A DNA stretch of 64,000 nt, taken from the NCBI RefSeq assembly GCF_030408715.1, contig NZ_CP047202.1:1779907-1843906 (forward strand), read 5' to 3'. A program made the translations under genes and the position numbers. Of the stretch, positions 37,698-46,575 are shown in pieces; position 1 is the first letter of the stretch, and every line of letters begins with the position of its first letter. The DNA is from Corynebacterium confusum (GTDB lineage: Bacteria > Actinomycetota > Actinomycetes > Mycobacteriales > Mycobacteriaceae). A model generated the notes under the pieces. It saw only the letters and a program-made list of their open reading frames with translations. It did not search any database and was not told where the DNA came from.

Positions 37698-38203
37698 AGT
37701 GCAATCCTTACGCCTCAAATCACGCACATGCGCGATATTTCTCTCATCTCACGATTCACATACTTTCGTCGTGAGACTTCCTAATAGCTAATAGACAGCC
37801 TAAAACAGATAGACAACTTTCACGCTACCTTAAGGGGTGTTTCACACACCCCCACATCCAATAACCTGACTTTTACCTGCGCCGACTGTCCAGTACACCC
37901 GCCCGAGTTAGACCTACGCCACATACCAGAAGCATTCCGCACCCCCTAATAGACGTGGGTATGGCCAAGACCCCATCCCTCCCAGGGTTTGGATAGGGGA
38001 GTACTTTAGATGAATATTCGGAAGCCATGCAGAAGCCGCTCAGCCTCATTTCCCTGTCCTCGTTCAGAAGTCATGCAACCTTTAAGAGGATTAGTTACCA
38101 TTAAAACTATTCAAGTTGGAGTCTTCGTGTTCACCATTGAAATGTGCTGCATTAAGATGGGTTTGCCGACTACCCCAAGGGACGCACTACCAAGAGGATG
38201 ATC
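37698..38203. promoter_or_regulatory. Divergent intergenic region between the two polysaccharide operon arms
   Basis: A 506-base AT-rich stretch with no supported gene; a 63-residue reading frame at 38010-38201 lacks coding character. A tight inverted repeat GGGGTGT-TTCAC-ACACCCC lies at 37834-37852. It should hold the promoters of the small-protein/GT2 operon (left) and of the UDP-ManNAc dehydrogenase (right). AGAGGA at 38193-38198 is the ribosome site for the latter. Confidence 0.45.
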
Positions 38204-39487
38204 ATGATCAACCAGCACGTCGCATTCGTCGGGCTCGGCTATATTGGCCTGCCCACTGCCGTTGTTCTAGCTAATTCCGGTGTAGAAGTCATTGGTGTCG
38301 ATGTCAACGGTCCGAACGTTGACCGCATCAACCGCGGCGAGGTAACCATCGTTGAGCCGGGGCTGGAAGAAGAGCTACGCTCGGCACTGGAATCCGGCCG
38401 TTTCAAGGCCACCACGGAGCAGGTCCACGCGGATGCCTACATCATCGCGGTGCCCACGCCGTTTACTGAGTCTTACGCCGTCGACATGAAATTCATCTAC
38501 TCGGCAGCTGAGGCCATCGCGCCGCAGCTGGAGGGCGACGAGCTGGTCATCCTGGAATCCACTTCCCCACCGCTGACCACCAGGAAGATGGCCGACAAGA
38601 TTCTCGAGCTCCGCCCCGACCTTGTCGCCGATGGCACCGATAACCCTGAGGGCAAGCCGGTGGTCTACTTCGCCCACTGCCCGGAGCGCATCCTCCCAGG
38701 CAAGGCTATGGAAGAGCTGCGCACTAATGACCGCATCATCGGTGGCCAGACCCCGGAGGCAACGAAGCGCGCCACCGCTATCTACTCCTCCTTCTGCAAG
38801 GGCGAGCTCTTGCCGACCAACGACGTCACTGCGGAGATGGCCAAGCTGACCGAGAACTCCTTCCGCGACGTCAACATCGCCTTCGCCAACGAGCTTTCCC
38901 TCATTGCTGACAAACTCGGCATCGACGTCTGGGAGCTCATCGAACTGGCGAACCACCACCCACGCGTCAACATCCTGCAGCCCGGCCCCGGCGTCGGCGG
39001 TCACTGCATCGCCGTGGACCCGTGGTTCATCGTGTCGACGGATCCGGAAAACTCCAAGCTCATCCGCACCGCGCGCAACGTCAACGACGGAAAGCCGGCC
39101 TGGGTCATTTCCAAGGTCAAGGAAGCCATCGAACACACCGGCGCATCCAAGGTCGCCGTCCTCGGTCTCGCCTTCAAAGCAGACATCGACGATCTGCGCG
39201 AATCACCGGCACTCAACATCGCGGTCGACCTCGCCGAAGACCTGGAAGACACCACCTTCCTGGTCGCTGAGCCGAACGTCGACGAGCTACCCAAGCGCCT
39301 CAAGGGCTTCGACAACACGCAGCTGAGCGAATACACCCAGGCAATCAACGACGCCGATGTCATCCTGATGCTGGTCGATCACAAGGAGTTCAAGGGCCTG
39401 GACGTGCAGCTGTTGGACGGCAAGGAAGTCGTCGACACCAAGGGAATCTGGGGTCAGAGCTGGCAGTGGGCGGCATCCCACAAATAG
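38204..39487 (+). CDS. wecC: UDP-N-acetyl-D-mannosamine dehydrogenase
   Basis: A 427-residue UDP-sugar dehydrogenase with the GLGYIGLPTA Rossmann motif, STSPPLTT, HCPERILPG and GPGVGGHCIAVDPWF, which holds the catalytic cysteine. The GGHCxxVDP variant marks the UDP-ManNAc/UDP-GlcNAc dehydrogenase branch, distinct from the UDP-glucose enzyme at 32303. It oxidises UDP-ManNAc to UDP-ManNAcA using two NAD+. The ATG at 38204 is preferred because the upstream ATG (38198) overlaps the AGAGGA ribosome site. The required UDP-GlcNAc 2-epimerase is at the right edge of the window. High GC and regular codon use contrast with its AT-rich neighbours. Confidence 0.93.
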   Translation: MINQHVAFVGLGYIGLPTAVVLANSGVEVIGVDVNGPNVDRINRGEVTIVEPGLEEELRSALESGRFKATTEQVHADAYIIAVPTPFTESYAVDMKFIYSAAEAIAPQLEGDELVILESTSPPLTTRKMADKILELRPDLVADGTDNPEGKPVVYFAHCPERILPGKAMEELRTNDRIIGGQTPEATKRATAIYSSFCKGELLPTNDVTAEMAKLTENSFRDVNIAFANELSLIADKLGIDVWELIELANHHPRVNILQPGPGVGGHCIAVDPWFIVSTDPENSKLIRTARNVNDGKPAWVISKVKEAIEHTGASKVAVLGLAFKADIDDLRESPALNIAVDLAEDLEDTTFLVAEPNVDELPKRLKGFDNTQLSEYTQAINDADVILMLVDHKEFKGLDVQLLDGKEVVDTKGIWGQSWQWAASHK

Positions 39488-39524
39488 AGCCCCACCCACC
39501 ACCGCTATTCTTAACGTTTCGTTC

Positions 39525-39563
39525 CTATCCCTACCCGGAAACCTGATCTCCTGGTAGGGATAG
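39525..39563. terminator. Convergent terminator after wecC
   Basis: CTATCCCTACC at 39525-39535 pairs over 11 bases with GGTAGGGATAG at 39553-39563. It lies between the ends of wecC (plus) and the long minus-strand operon and could stop both. Confidence 0.75.
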
Positions 39564-39596
39564 TCGCATTAAATGGGCTATTACCATCGCGATTTG

Positions 39597-40386
39597 TTAC
39601 TTCTCTGGCTGTTCACTGTCAAAGGGAGATGTAAAGCCAGCTTCAACAATCGCCAAGTCTAAGTCATCCGACTTGAGGTAAAGCAGCATCTCTCGCAAGG
39701 TCTCGCCTGGAATCGGTTTGTTCCCTTTTCTGTAACTGTCTAGCCGAACGTAGAGGCTGGGATCCGGCCCAAAGTCAGACAGGAAAGGCTTTAACTGGTG
39801 GTTCAGATAGATTGAGTCACCGGAGTTCTGGTAGATCAAGAGTTGAAAACCCAACGGCTTTTCAATCAGATCTTGGACCTTACGGAGCCCGTATTCATTC
39901 AAGATCTCTTGCGCGCTTTCGATTTCCTTATTTCCATGAGCAACTTCAAGGTACTTTTCCACCTGCGATTTTGGCCGAGCTCCTAAGTCGAGCCTCGGGT
40001 TGACGGCCAAAACGACGGAACCAAAGAACTCATTTCCGAACGCAACAGCCGCATAGCCACCGCCTGCAGGTCCAAAAAGAATTAGGCGCTTTGTGCCCAA
40101 TTGCTCAGCAGCATGCCGAATTAGGGGGCGCTAGGGTGCCGTGCAGAGGACCGGTTCCGCTATCACCCGCAAACCAGCCAAGGTCGATGTCTCCCTTCGC
40201 AAGCGCAGGGTCGCTTACCACTCTAAGGTTTACTCCTACGTCTTTCGCAACACTTGCTCCCTGTAGCGAAGGCAGGGTCTTAGCCCTCGGACTCAAAGCG
40301 GAATGAAAAGAAACTAACGTTATGCTGGAATCCGCACTAGTCACTAACAGGCCCAGGTGAGTACCTCTAAAGTCAATCGAATGCAC
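39597..40386 (-). pseudogene. Alpha/beta-hydrolase paralog, frameshifted and missing catalytic residues
   Basis: Two minus-strand frames join at a run of five Cs near 40130: deleting one C yields GTLAPLIRHAAEQLGTKRLI and a continuous protein of about 262 residues. It matches the hydrolase at 55185 and the C-terminal domain at 29666 (SDPALAKGDIDLGWFAGDSG, LFGPAGGGYAA, LAVNPRLDL). The nucleophile elbow reads GPAGGG, with Ala where the others have Ser, and the C-terminal segment reads GNKPIPGE where the others have a His. So even the repaired protein would be catalytically dead. The N-terminus is also shorter: it starts at a GTG and a stop lies upstream. It is the last gene of the long operon. 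Confidence 0.82.
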
Positions 40387-40536
40387 CCCACTCTCAATCT
40401 GCGAGCCCAGAAATTACGACACTCCCTCGAAGGAGTATTGCTTCTTCCATCGTGCCAATGACCTCGGCCGCTCTATGTCCTTTACCTCAATTCTCCGGTG
40501 AGGGTGAAAGATTATTTCCTTGTTCGACCGCTGTGC

Positions 40537-42399
40537 CTAGCTCTCAGCTGAACCGTTGACTGTATTCAGCCATAGCCCGCGCATCCATCGGTCGACAACG
40601 TAGAGACGCCAAATCAACTTGATCATCTCACGTCGCGATGAGTGCGCTGGGATCTCAAGGGCAGCGCCCTTCGAGAAGTCCCCGAGGATCCGCCAAAATG
40701 TAGGCTGTGTCTTGGATTTAAGCTTCACAAGATTCGGCGACTCGAGTAACTCGACTGCTAATTCTCGCGCAAGGGTTTCGGTATATTCTCGTGGTTTAAG
40801 TGTCTTCAATCGTTCATCGACATACGTATCTTTGGAGTCAACAAATTCAGGAACTGCACTTTGACGCTGCTCGTAACTATCTCGGCCTAATTCCTCGTCT
40901 GCACCTCGAGACTCAAACCACCAACTGCCGCCATTTGAAAGAGGGACTCGGTTTCCGACGGGCCAAATAAGCTCCAGCGCCCTAAACAATGCACGCTCCG
41001 ACACTTTCTCTGACATCGTCAGAGCATCCGATACAGCTGCAACCTCGGCATCTGCAATGGGATAGGCTATTACCGCATCCCGCTCGTAAAGGTTGATATG
41101 CCCTTGAAGCCAACGACCAGACCGGAAACTCCGTGCGAAAAGGTAAAGATATTCAATCGATTGGTTCACAGCAACGTCGCTCGCCCACTGCTCTAGGAAC
41201 TGGTTATATCCCTCTGTTAGAAAATCAGCAGCAAGCCAGGTCGCTTGCCGGCGGAGCGCATTCTTCAAAGACTGTGGGGTGTAGGACAATTTGTTAGCCT
41301 GTCCGCCTTTCATGAGCGGCCACTGCCCAAGAACGATAGCATCACCGTCATGCCGAGGGCTCGAACCTTCATACAAAGCCGTGTGCGGTTCCGAAGGAGG
41401 CACACCATCGGAAAGCCTAATAATCCTATCTACTTTGTCCGACGTTGCGGATAAATCAACTTCCTTAGGTGCTGTGACATGCAGTGGAGTTCCTGCTAGG
41501 GAGCACAAGGTTTGTGCCACCCTAACTTCTTCGTCAGAAGGACGCCCATAAGTCACCGCATACAGTGGAAGTTTTCGATTGCTCAACAATCCCAGGAGGA
41601 TGCGGCTGTCTTTTCCTCCGCTCATGCGTAGTTGCACGTCCCCGCTGCCGAGGTCCCGGAAAGCACGTTCCGTCGCATCCTGAAGGGCAGATGCCAAGGC
41701 TTTGCCGCCTTCCTCTTCTGTATGAAACTTGTCTAACCGCGAGTGGTTCCCCGCAGGAGCATCAATAGTCCGAATACGCCCAGCACGGATTTCCAAGGCC
41801 TGATCTACCGCAAGTGTTGATACCTTCTCATAAGGCGACGCTGTACTCACGTTGAACCCGAAAAGCACGTACTCGTCCAGATAATCGTCCGAAAGCTTCA
41901 CGTCTCCCAGGACTCCTTCGACACGAGCCAGAGCTGCTAGTAGCGGTCGATTTGAGACCACTACAAAGTCGTCGTTCTCGGCGTAGTGCGCAGTTTCCAG
42001 AGCAGGCACGGTGTTCCAAATTGTCACGCAGTCGCGGTATCGCTCACCAAAAACTGCAACGTACGAACCCCACAGCGGGTCGGTGAAAACGAGCTTTTCT
42101 CCACGGCGGCTTACATAGTGAATCAGATCTTCCGCAACGTCTTGGCCCGAGGAATAGGCCCACCAATCCTTCTTCTTGCGTACAGAATTGGGTTCCTTGT
42201 CACGAGCCCAGGTAAGAATGGATGCCAGACCATCAGCACCCGGTGTTGCGATTTTCGGTTCAGCTCCGTAGTGGTTACCGACCACGGCACGATAGGTTGT
42301 AAACACCCGCCGCAAAAACTCCGAGCTCTGTTTCGCACGTTGCTCGGCTCCGCCTTCGCGCTGACGTTCCTTGGGAATAGCTAATAAGAAAATACTCAT
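40537..42399 (-). CDS. Asparagine-synthase-like PP-loop ligase without glutaminase cysteine
   Basis: A 620-residue protein of asparagine synthetase B layout. The N-terminal about 230 residues look like a degenerate Ntn-hydrolase (FVVVSNRPLLAALARVEG), but the first residues are MSIFLLAIP, without the Cys2 nucleophile needed for glutamine hydrolysis. The C-terminal half begins with the PP-loop LRMSGGKDSRILLGLL (residues 258-273), then YAVTYGRPSDEEV. Such enzymes adenylate a carboxylate and attack it with an amine, as in beta-lactam synthetase, or amidate sugars in O-antigen loci. Here, with uronic-acid enzymes nearby, amidation or amine coupling of a uronate is a plausible inference. RBS GAAAG precedes the ATG. 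AT-rich. Confidence 0.82.
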   Translation of the reverse strand: MSIFLLAIPKERQREGGAEQRAKQSSEFLRRVFTTYRAVVGNHYGAEPKIATPGADGLASILTWARDKEPNSVRKKKDWWAYSSGQDVAEDLIHYVSRRGEKLVFTDPLWGSYVAVFGERYRDCVTIWNTVPALETAHYAENDDFVVVSNRPLLAALARVEGVLGDVKLSDDYLDEYVLFGFNVSTASPYEKVSTLAVDQALEIRAGRIRTIDAPAGNHSRLDKFHTEEEGGKALASALQDATERAFRDLGSGDVQLRMSGGKDSRILLGLLSNRKLPLYAVTYGRPSDEEVRVAQTLCSLAGTPLHVTAPKEVDLSATSDKVDRIIRLSDGVPPSEPHTALYEGSSPRHDGDAIVLGQWPLMKGGQANKLSYTPQSLKNALRRQATWLAADFLTEGYNQFLEQWASDVAVNQSIEYLYLFARSFRSGRWLQGHINLYERDAVIAYPIADAEVAAVSDALTMSEKVSERALFRALELIWPVGNRVPLSNGGSWWFESRGADEELGRDSYEQRQSAVPEFVDSKDTYVDERLKTLKPREYTETLARELAVELLESPNLVKLKSKTQPTFWRILGDFSKGAALEIPAHSSRREMIKLIWRLYVVDRWMRGLWLNTVNGSAES

Positions 42400-42458
42400 T
42401 TATTTCTTTCGAGAGAGGAGACCGGTATTAGAACAAACGCAGCTTACATGTTGTCCAC

Positions 42459-44648
42459 CTAGAAGTCTTTAGAGAGAATACCGGCCCACTGGGTGTAAAT
42501 ACTGTCCGTGTTCCACTTCGCCGTATTTTGACGGGCGCTAAAGCTCATTTCCTTGAAACGTTCGAGAGAGCGGGCGGATAGAACGACTTCGGCCTTCTGT
42601 GCAAGATCTTCGTAGACATTGTCACTCCCAAAGACTTCTGTCGAGCCGGCACGTCTCCAGACTATCGGCACAGCTCCGGACGCCATGCCTTCGGCTGGGG
42701 CGAGGTGAAAGCTTTCTTCATCGCTGGGCGAAAGGACGAAACCGATTCCTCGCAGCCACGAAGCAATGTCCGTGCTGAACGGCTCGAAAACGACGTGGGT
42801 GGAAAGAAGCTCATCTTCTCGTAGGCGCGCGAAAAAGTCGAGGTATTTGTGCCTCTGCAGGTTGTCTTGCCACACGTAGGGGTAGTCCCAAGGCATTCGC
42901 CCCTTGATGTGGAGATAGTAGCGGTCGTCCTGTTCCAGTAGCTTGCTGAGCAGATCCAAAGCCTTATCGGGTCGTTTCAAGAACGGCACCATCCCTACGA
43001 GGCCTAAGTGGTAGCGAGCATCAGGCCCCTTCGGGCGCGAAAAGTCTTTGGTGTCAATCATGTTCGGAACCACCTGGACCTTCCCGTCCAGTTCGGGAAG
43101 GAATTCAATAGTGGCCCGTCGATAGTGCTCCGAAACCGTGAGCACAGAATCAACTGCTTCTAAATTCGCGTCGGCGAACCAGGGAGTCCGATTGCGTGTT
43201 TCGAATCCGTGGAGGCGAGCAATAAGGCGAGTATCTTCGGACTTGTGGTTTGAGTAGTACGTCAAGTTTGGGCCAGCAAACTCGCAGAAGATGACGTCGG
43301 CCCATTGGGCTAGCTCGTTGCTTTGTGCCTCATTGTGCTTGTGCAGGGACTCCCAATGGTCGAACTTTATCTCAAAACGAGGATCCTTGAGCAGCCGAGA
43401 AAGCAGTTCGCCAGCGAATTTGAGGTCATGGGATGCCACCAGTACCTTCGTCGACTCATACGCATTTCCGTTGTCTTTGTCATTGCGCAAGACCATCGCG
43501 CGGGTAAACACGTCGCGCAAGCGTTGGACAGCAGAGCTCATCGAGTATTGACGGACCGCTTGCTGGACCGAGGCTTGAACCTGCGGGACTGAGTTGAGAT
43601 TCGCCACGATGGTGTCAGCTAAAAGGTCAACGTCAGTATGCGCGTTAACGAAGAAGGGATAATCAGCCCCCAAGAGGAGTTCATGGTCGCCGTTGCGGTT
43701 AATTACCGGCGGAGTGCCAGCTGCTGCGTATTCCAAGGCTTTTGTGGAGATCTCCATGCTGGAGTCCAGCTTCGAAGTACGCCACCCGATTCCCAGGTCT
43801 GCCTCCGAAATCATGCGCAGAGACTCTTCACGCGCGACCGCACCTACTGCCGTGACTCCGGGGTACTCCCCTCGTTGGGCAGACTCAAGTGCCTGGGCCA
43901 TTCGACTACTCCAGCTCGCATCGTCCTTGTCCCGATTGATCTTTGCTCCGATGACTGTCAGGTGGGCACGCACTCCCCTCTCTTGGAGCTTGGCCGGCAG
44001 TTCCAGCATCTCCAAGGTCTTCCAGTCCTTGGCGAATTTACCCGCGTACACGATCTCTAGTGGTCGTTCTTCCCTCCCACCGTCTTGTGTCCTTTCTGCG
44101 AAGGCCTTATCGGGAATCATAGGAGGAAGGAGGTAGGTTTTCCCAGGGGCCGAAGGCGCTAGGGCTTCGAAATAGGAGCGGGAAGTCTCCGTCTGTGAGA
44201 ACAAGCCAGCTGAGCGAGAAGCAACGCGTTCCAGACGCTTCAGGCCGTGGGCGGATAGCTTGCTCGGAGGAAATGGCAGGTCAGTGACGTAGGACCATAG
44301 GATTTCGTTAATCCCCTGCTCCTTGCAAAATGCATTACACGCATCGAGGCCGCGGACCACAACAGCATCAAGGCCTTCCACAGCGTGGATTTCCTTTACG
44401 CGAGCAGCACACTGTCCAATATCGAGGACGCTAATTTCCTCGCTCGAAGGATTCGGCACGTAGTCAATGATTACATTGTCCAGGACTGAGACCGCTGATA
44501 CCAGCTTCTTGTCGGTGGGTTCAGTCTTCAGAACCAGCCAAACCTCGTCGAAGACTTGGCTAAGGACCTCCGTAATCGACATCATCCAGATGGAAGAGCC
44601 GTCGATAATATTGGGGTTAATGTCAGCGTATACAGCAGCCTTAGACAT
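42459..44648 (-). CDS. Dual-domain GT-B glycosyltransferase (family 4 type)
   Basis: A 729-residue protein with two GT-B halves. The first (about 1-385) has MSKAAVYADINPNIIDGSSI, LEIVYAGKFAKDWKTLEML and EISTKALEYAAAGTPPVI (the E-x7-E nucleotide-sugar loop). The second (about 400-729) has LIARLHGFETRNR, VQVVPNMIDTKDF, LGLVGMVPFLKRPDK and ESFHLAPAEGMASGAVPIVW. Two retaining GT-B domains could add two sugars in succession in the cytoplasm. GGGGAG precedes the ATG by 8 bases. The start overlaps the end of the membrane-protein gene by 8 bases, so they are translated as a unit. Confidence 0.87.
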   Translation of the reverse strand: MSKAAVYADINPNIIDGSSIWMMSITEVLSQVFDEVWLVLKTEPTDKKLVSAVSVLDNVIIDYVPNPSSEEISVLDIGQCAARVKEIHAVEGLDAVVVRGLDACNAFCKEQGINEILWSYVTDLPFPPSKLSAHGLKRLERVASRSAGLFSQTETSRSYFEALAPSAPGKTYLLPPMIPDKAFAERTQDGGREERPLEIVYAGKFAKDWKTLEMLELPAKLQERGVRAHLTVIGAKINRDKDDASWSSRMAQALESAQRGEYPGVTAVGAVAREESLRMISEADLGIGWRTSKLDSSMEISTKALEYAAAGTPPVINRNGDHELLLGADYPFFVNAHTDVDLLADTIVANLNSVPQVQASVQQAVRQYSMSSAVQRLRDVFTRAMVLRNDKDNGNAYESTKVLVASHDLKFAGELLSRLLKDPRFEIKFDHWESLHKHNEAQSNELAQWADVIFCEFAGPNLTYYSNHKSEDTRLIARLHGFETRNRTPWFADANLEAVDSVLTVSEHYRRATIEFLPELDGKVQVVPNMIDTKDFSRPKGPDARYHLGLVGMVPFLKRPDKALDLLSKLLEQDDRYYLHIKGRMPWDYPYVWQDNLQRHKYLDFFARLREDELLSTHVVFEPFSTDIASWLRGIGFVLSPSDEESFHLAPAEGMASGAVPIVWRRAGSTEVFGSDNVYEDLAQKAEVVLSARSLERFKEMSFSARQNTAKWNTDSIYTQWAGILSKDF

Positions 44649-45582
44649 TGCGCGTGCTCCCCTTTTCCAGATAGTTCTCTAGCTGGGCGTACATCGCCAA
44701 GCCTTCCAACTGCGCCCTATCGTCTTCGCCGTCACCAATTACGTAGTCCGCTGCCTCTCGCAACGAATGCGTCAAGGTCGCAACCTCGGCCCCAGCGAGG
44801 ACGAACACGATCGCCCCTTGCTTCTTCGCCAGTTTCAACGACTCCGCTAATTCAAGGAAAGTGTGCAAGCGGAAAGACTCCAGCCCGTGCGCCCACACTC
44901 CCCTACTGAAAGCTTGCTCCTCGATAATCACGTAATCCTGTGGGGTAGCCACTACGCGTCGGGTTTGATTCGGCTTGAGAGTCTCGAGGTTTACCGAATC
45001 AGACAGATCCGACATCAATTCAGTTGTCCCAATGACCGCTACACGTTTAATCCATCGATCCTCGGGCGAGTCGAAGACCGCACTGAAGTTCTGGTATTCA
45101 TCACTAGTTACGCTGATGGCGGCTGCCCCACGACCGATAACTCCCGGCGTATTCGACCGCCGAACAGAGGATGCAGGGATCGCTCCGGCAGCGTATACGC
45201 TGCCGGTCTCAGCAGCGAAGGGCGAAGTATTATCTAGAGTATCTGCAGACACCGGATATGCGGGCGCACTAGGAGAACCAGGGCGTGCCTGTGTCTGGTC
45301 AGAGACCGAATTTCTTTGCGCTGCCGCATTCGAAACTTGCGGCTCTAGGTACTTGAGGCGACCATCCACCTGTCGGAAGTACTGTCGAAGCTCACCCACC
45401 GATTGTTTTGCCCAAGACAAAAACCCCACGGCGAAAAGAAGAGCAACAAGGCCACCGGCAAGAGCAAAAATGGTTTCCACGACACCTTGCGGAACAATGA
45501 AAGCCACTGCAAACAGCACAAACGCCACGGCTAAAAGCAGCGTCAACGCTTTACCGTGGCGGATTTTGCCTAGAACTCTCAT
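44641..45582 (-). CDS. Unknown protein with two N-terminal membrane helices
   Basis: A 313-residue protein. Near the N-terminus two hydrophobic helices lie side by side (ALTLLLAVAFVLFAVAFIVP and TIFALAGGLVALLFAVGFLS). A likely coiled coil follows (SVGELRQYFRQVDGRLKYLE), then a Pro/Ser/Ala-rich linker of about 75 residues and a soluble domain (RWIKRVAVIGTTELMSDLSD to the C-terminus). The soluble part looks Rossmann-like. The ATG at 45582 is preferred for its GAAAGG site 7 bases upstream; a TTG at 45618 is possible. Adjacent to the ABC exporter genes, it might tether glycosyltransferases to the export machinery. No family recognised. Confidence 0.6.
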   Translation of the reverse strand: MRVLGKIRHGKALTLLLAVAFVLFAVAFIVPQGVVETIFALAGGLVALLFAVGFLSWAKQSVGELRQYFRQVDGRLKYLEPQVSNAAAQRNSVSDQTQARPGSPSAPAYPVSADTLDNTSPFAAETGSVYAAGAIPASSVRRSNTPGVIGRGAAAISVTSDEYQNFSAVFDSPEDRWIKRVAVIGTTELMSDLSDSVNLETLKPNQTRRVVATPQDYVIIEEQAFSRGVWAHGLESFRLHTFLELAESLKLAKKQGAIVFVLAGAEVATLTHSLREAADYVIGDGEDDRAQLEGLAMYAQLENYLEKGSTRNV

Positions 45583-45678
45583 CCCGGGCCTTTCCACAAT
45601 TTTCCAGACTAATTTCAACTGCTAATTCAGAATACACAAGGTATCTCACCCTCGTGAGGTAACTGGGGGACCTCCGTT

Positions 45679-46575
45679 TTAACCCAAAACGACGTTCGGA
45701 GGCTGATAAGCCGCGGTGACTTCCTGGAGGTACTCGTGCGCGGGGTCTTTGTTGTCCTTGCCCATCAGGCGTGCCCACTCGTGGTACTGGGGAGAAACCA
45801 CGTCGGTGGGGCCGTCGGCGATGATGTGTCCCTTGCTGATCCAGATGCAGCGCTTACAGTTCTTCTCTACCTGGCCGATGGAGTGGGAGACCAAGAAGAG
45901 GTTGCCGGCGCGCTCTAGGACCTCGGCCATGCGGGCCTTGGCCTTGGCGCCGAAGGCGGCGTCGCCGGTGGAAAGGGCCTCGTCGATGAGGAGGATATCG
46001 GGCTTGACGGCGGTGGAGATGGCAAAGCCCAGGCGGGAGCTCATGCCGGAGGAATAGGTCGACATGGGGCGTTTGATGGCATCGCCCAGCTCAGTCCACT
46101 CGGCGATGAGCGGGATCTGCGCGCGGGCCTCGTCCGGCTTCATTCCCAGGGCCAGGCAGCCCAGGTAAATGTTTGTCTCCCCGGACAGGGACTTTTGTAG
46201 GGCGGGGCTGACGCCCATGAGCATCGGCTGCGAGCGCACCAGGATCTTACCGCTGGTGGGCGACTCGCCCCCGGCGATGAGGTTGAGCAGGGTGGATTTA
46301 CCGGAGCCGTTCAGGCCGATGATGCCGACCGACTCGCCGGGTGCTGCGACCAGGGAGGCATCGGTAAGCGCGTCGACGACCATCTTGTTCTTGCCCGCCC
46401 GCACGGTTCGGGCGTCGTCGGAGCGGGACTGGCTGATGACGTAGCGCTTGGAGACGTTCTGGACGACGACGTTGGCTTCCTCCACGTAGTGGACGTTGTC
46501 GTCCGCGTTCTCCTCGCCAGCCGCAGCGGTGCTAGCGGCGGTCTTTGCTGGGTCGATCTTATGCAAGTCGGACAT
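45679..46575 (-). CDS. Polysaccharide ABC exporter ATPase (Wzt/TagH type)
   Basis: A 298-residue ATPase with Walker A GLNGSGKSTLLNLIAGG, signature YSSGMSSRLGFAIST (the variant LSSGM typical of polysaccharide exporters), Walker B ILLIDEALSTGDAAFGAKA and the switch LVSHS. It lacks the C-terminal carbohydrate-binding domain of Wzt from E. coli O9a, so it belongs to the shorter group (TagH, KpsT, RfbE-like). It powers export of a lipid-linked polymer across the membrane with the permease whose 3' end it overlaps by 17 bases. Its own N-terminus has an added charged 30 residues. Confidence 0.92.
   Translation of the reverse strand: MSDLHKIDPAKTAASTAAAGEENADDNVHYVEEANVVVQNVSKRYVISQSRSDDARTVRAGKNKMVVDALTDASLVAAPGESVGIIGLNGSGKSTLLNLIAGGESPTSGKILVRSQPMLMGVSPALQKSLSGETNIYLGCLALGMKPDEARAQIPLIAEWTELGDAIKRPMSTYSSGMSSRLGFAISTAVKPDILLIDEALSTGDAAFGAKAKARMAEVLERAGNLFLVSHSIGQVEKNCKRCIWISKGHIIADGPTDVVSPQYHEWARLMGKDNKDPAHEYLQEVTAAYQPPNVVLG

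Noticed and set aside
38010..38201. 63-residue frame upstream of wecC
   Set aside because: It ends within the ribosome site of wecC, has no RBS and no similarity to any family I know.
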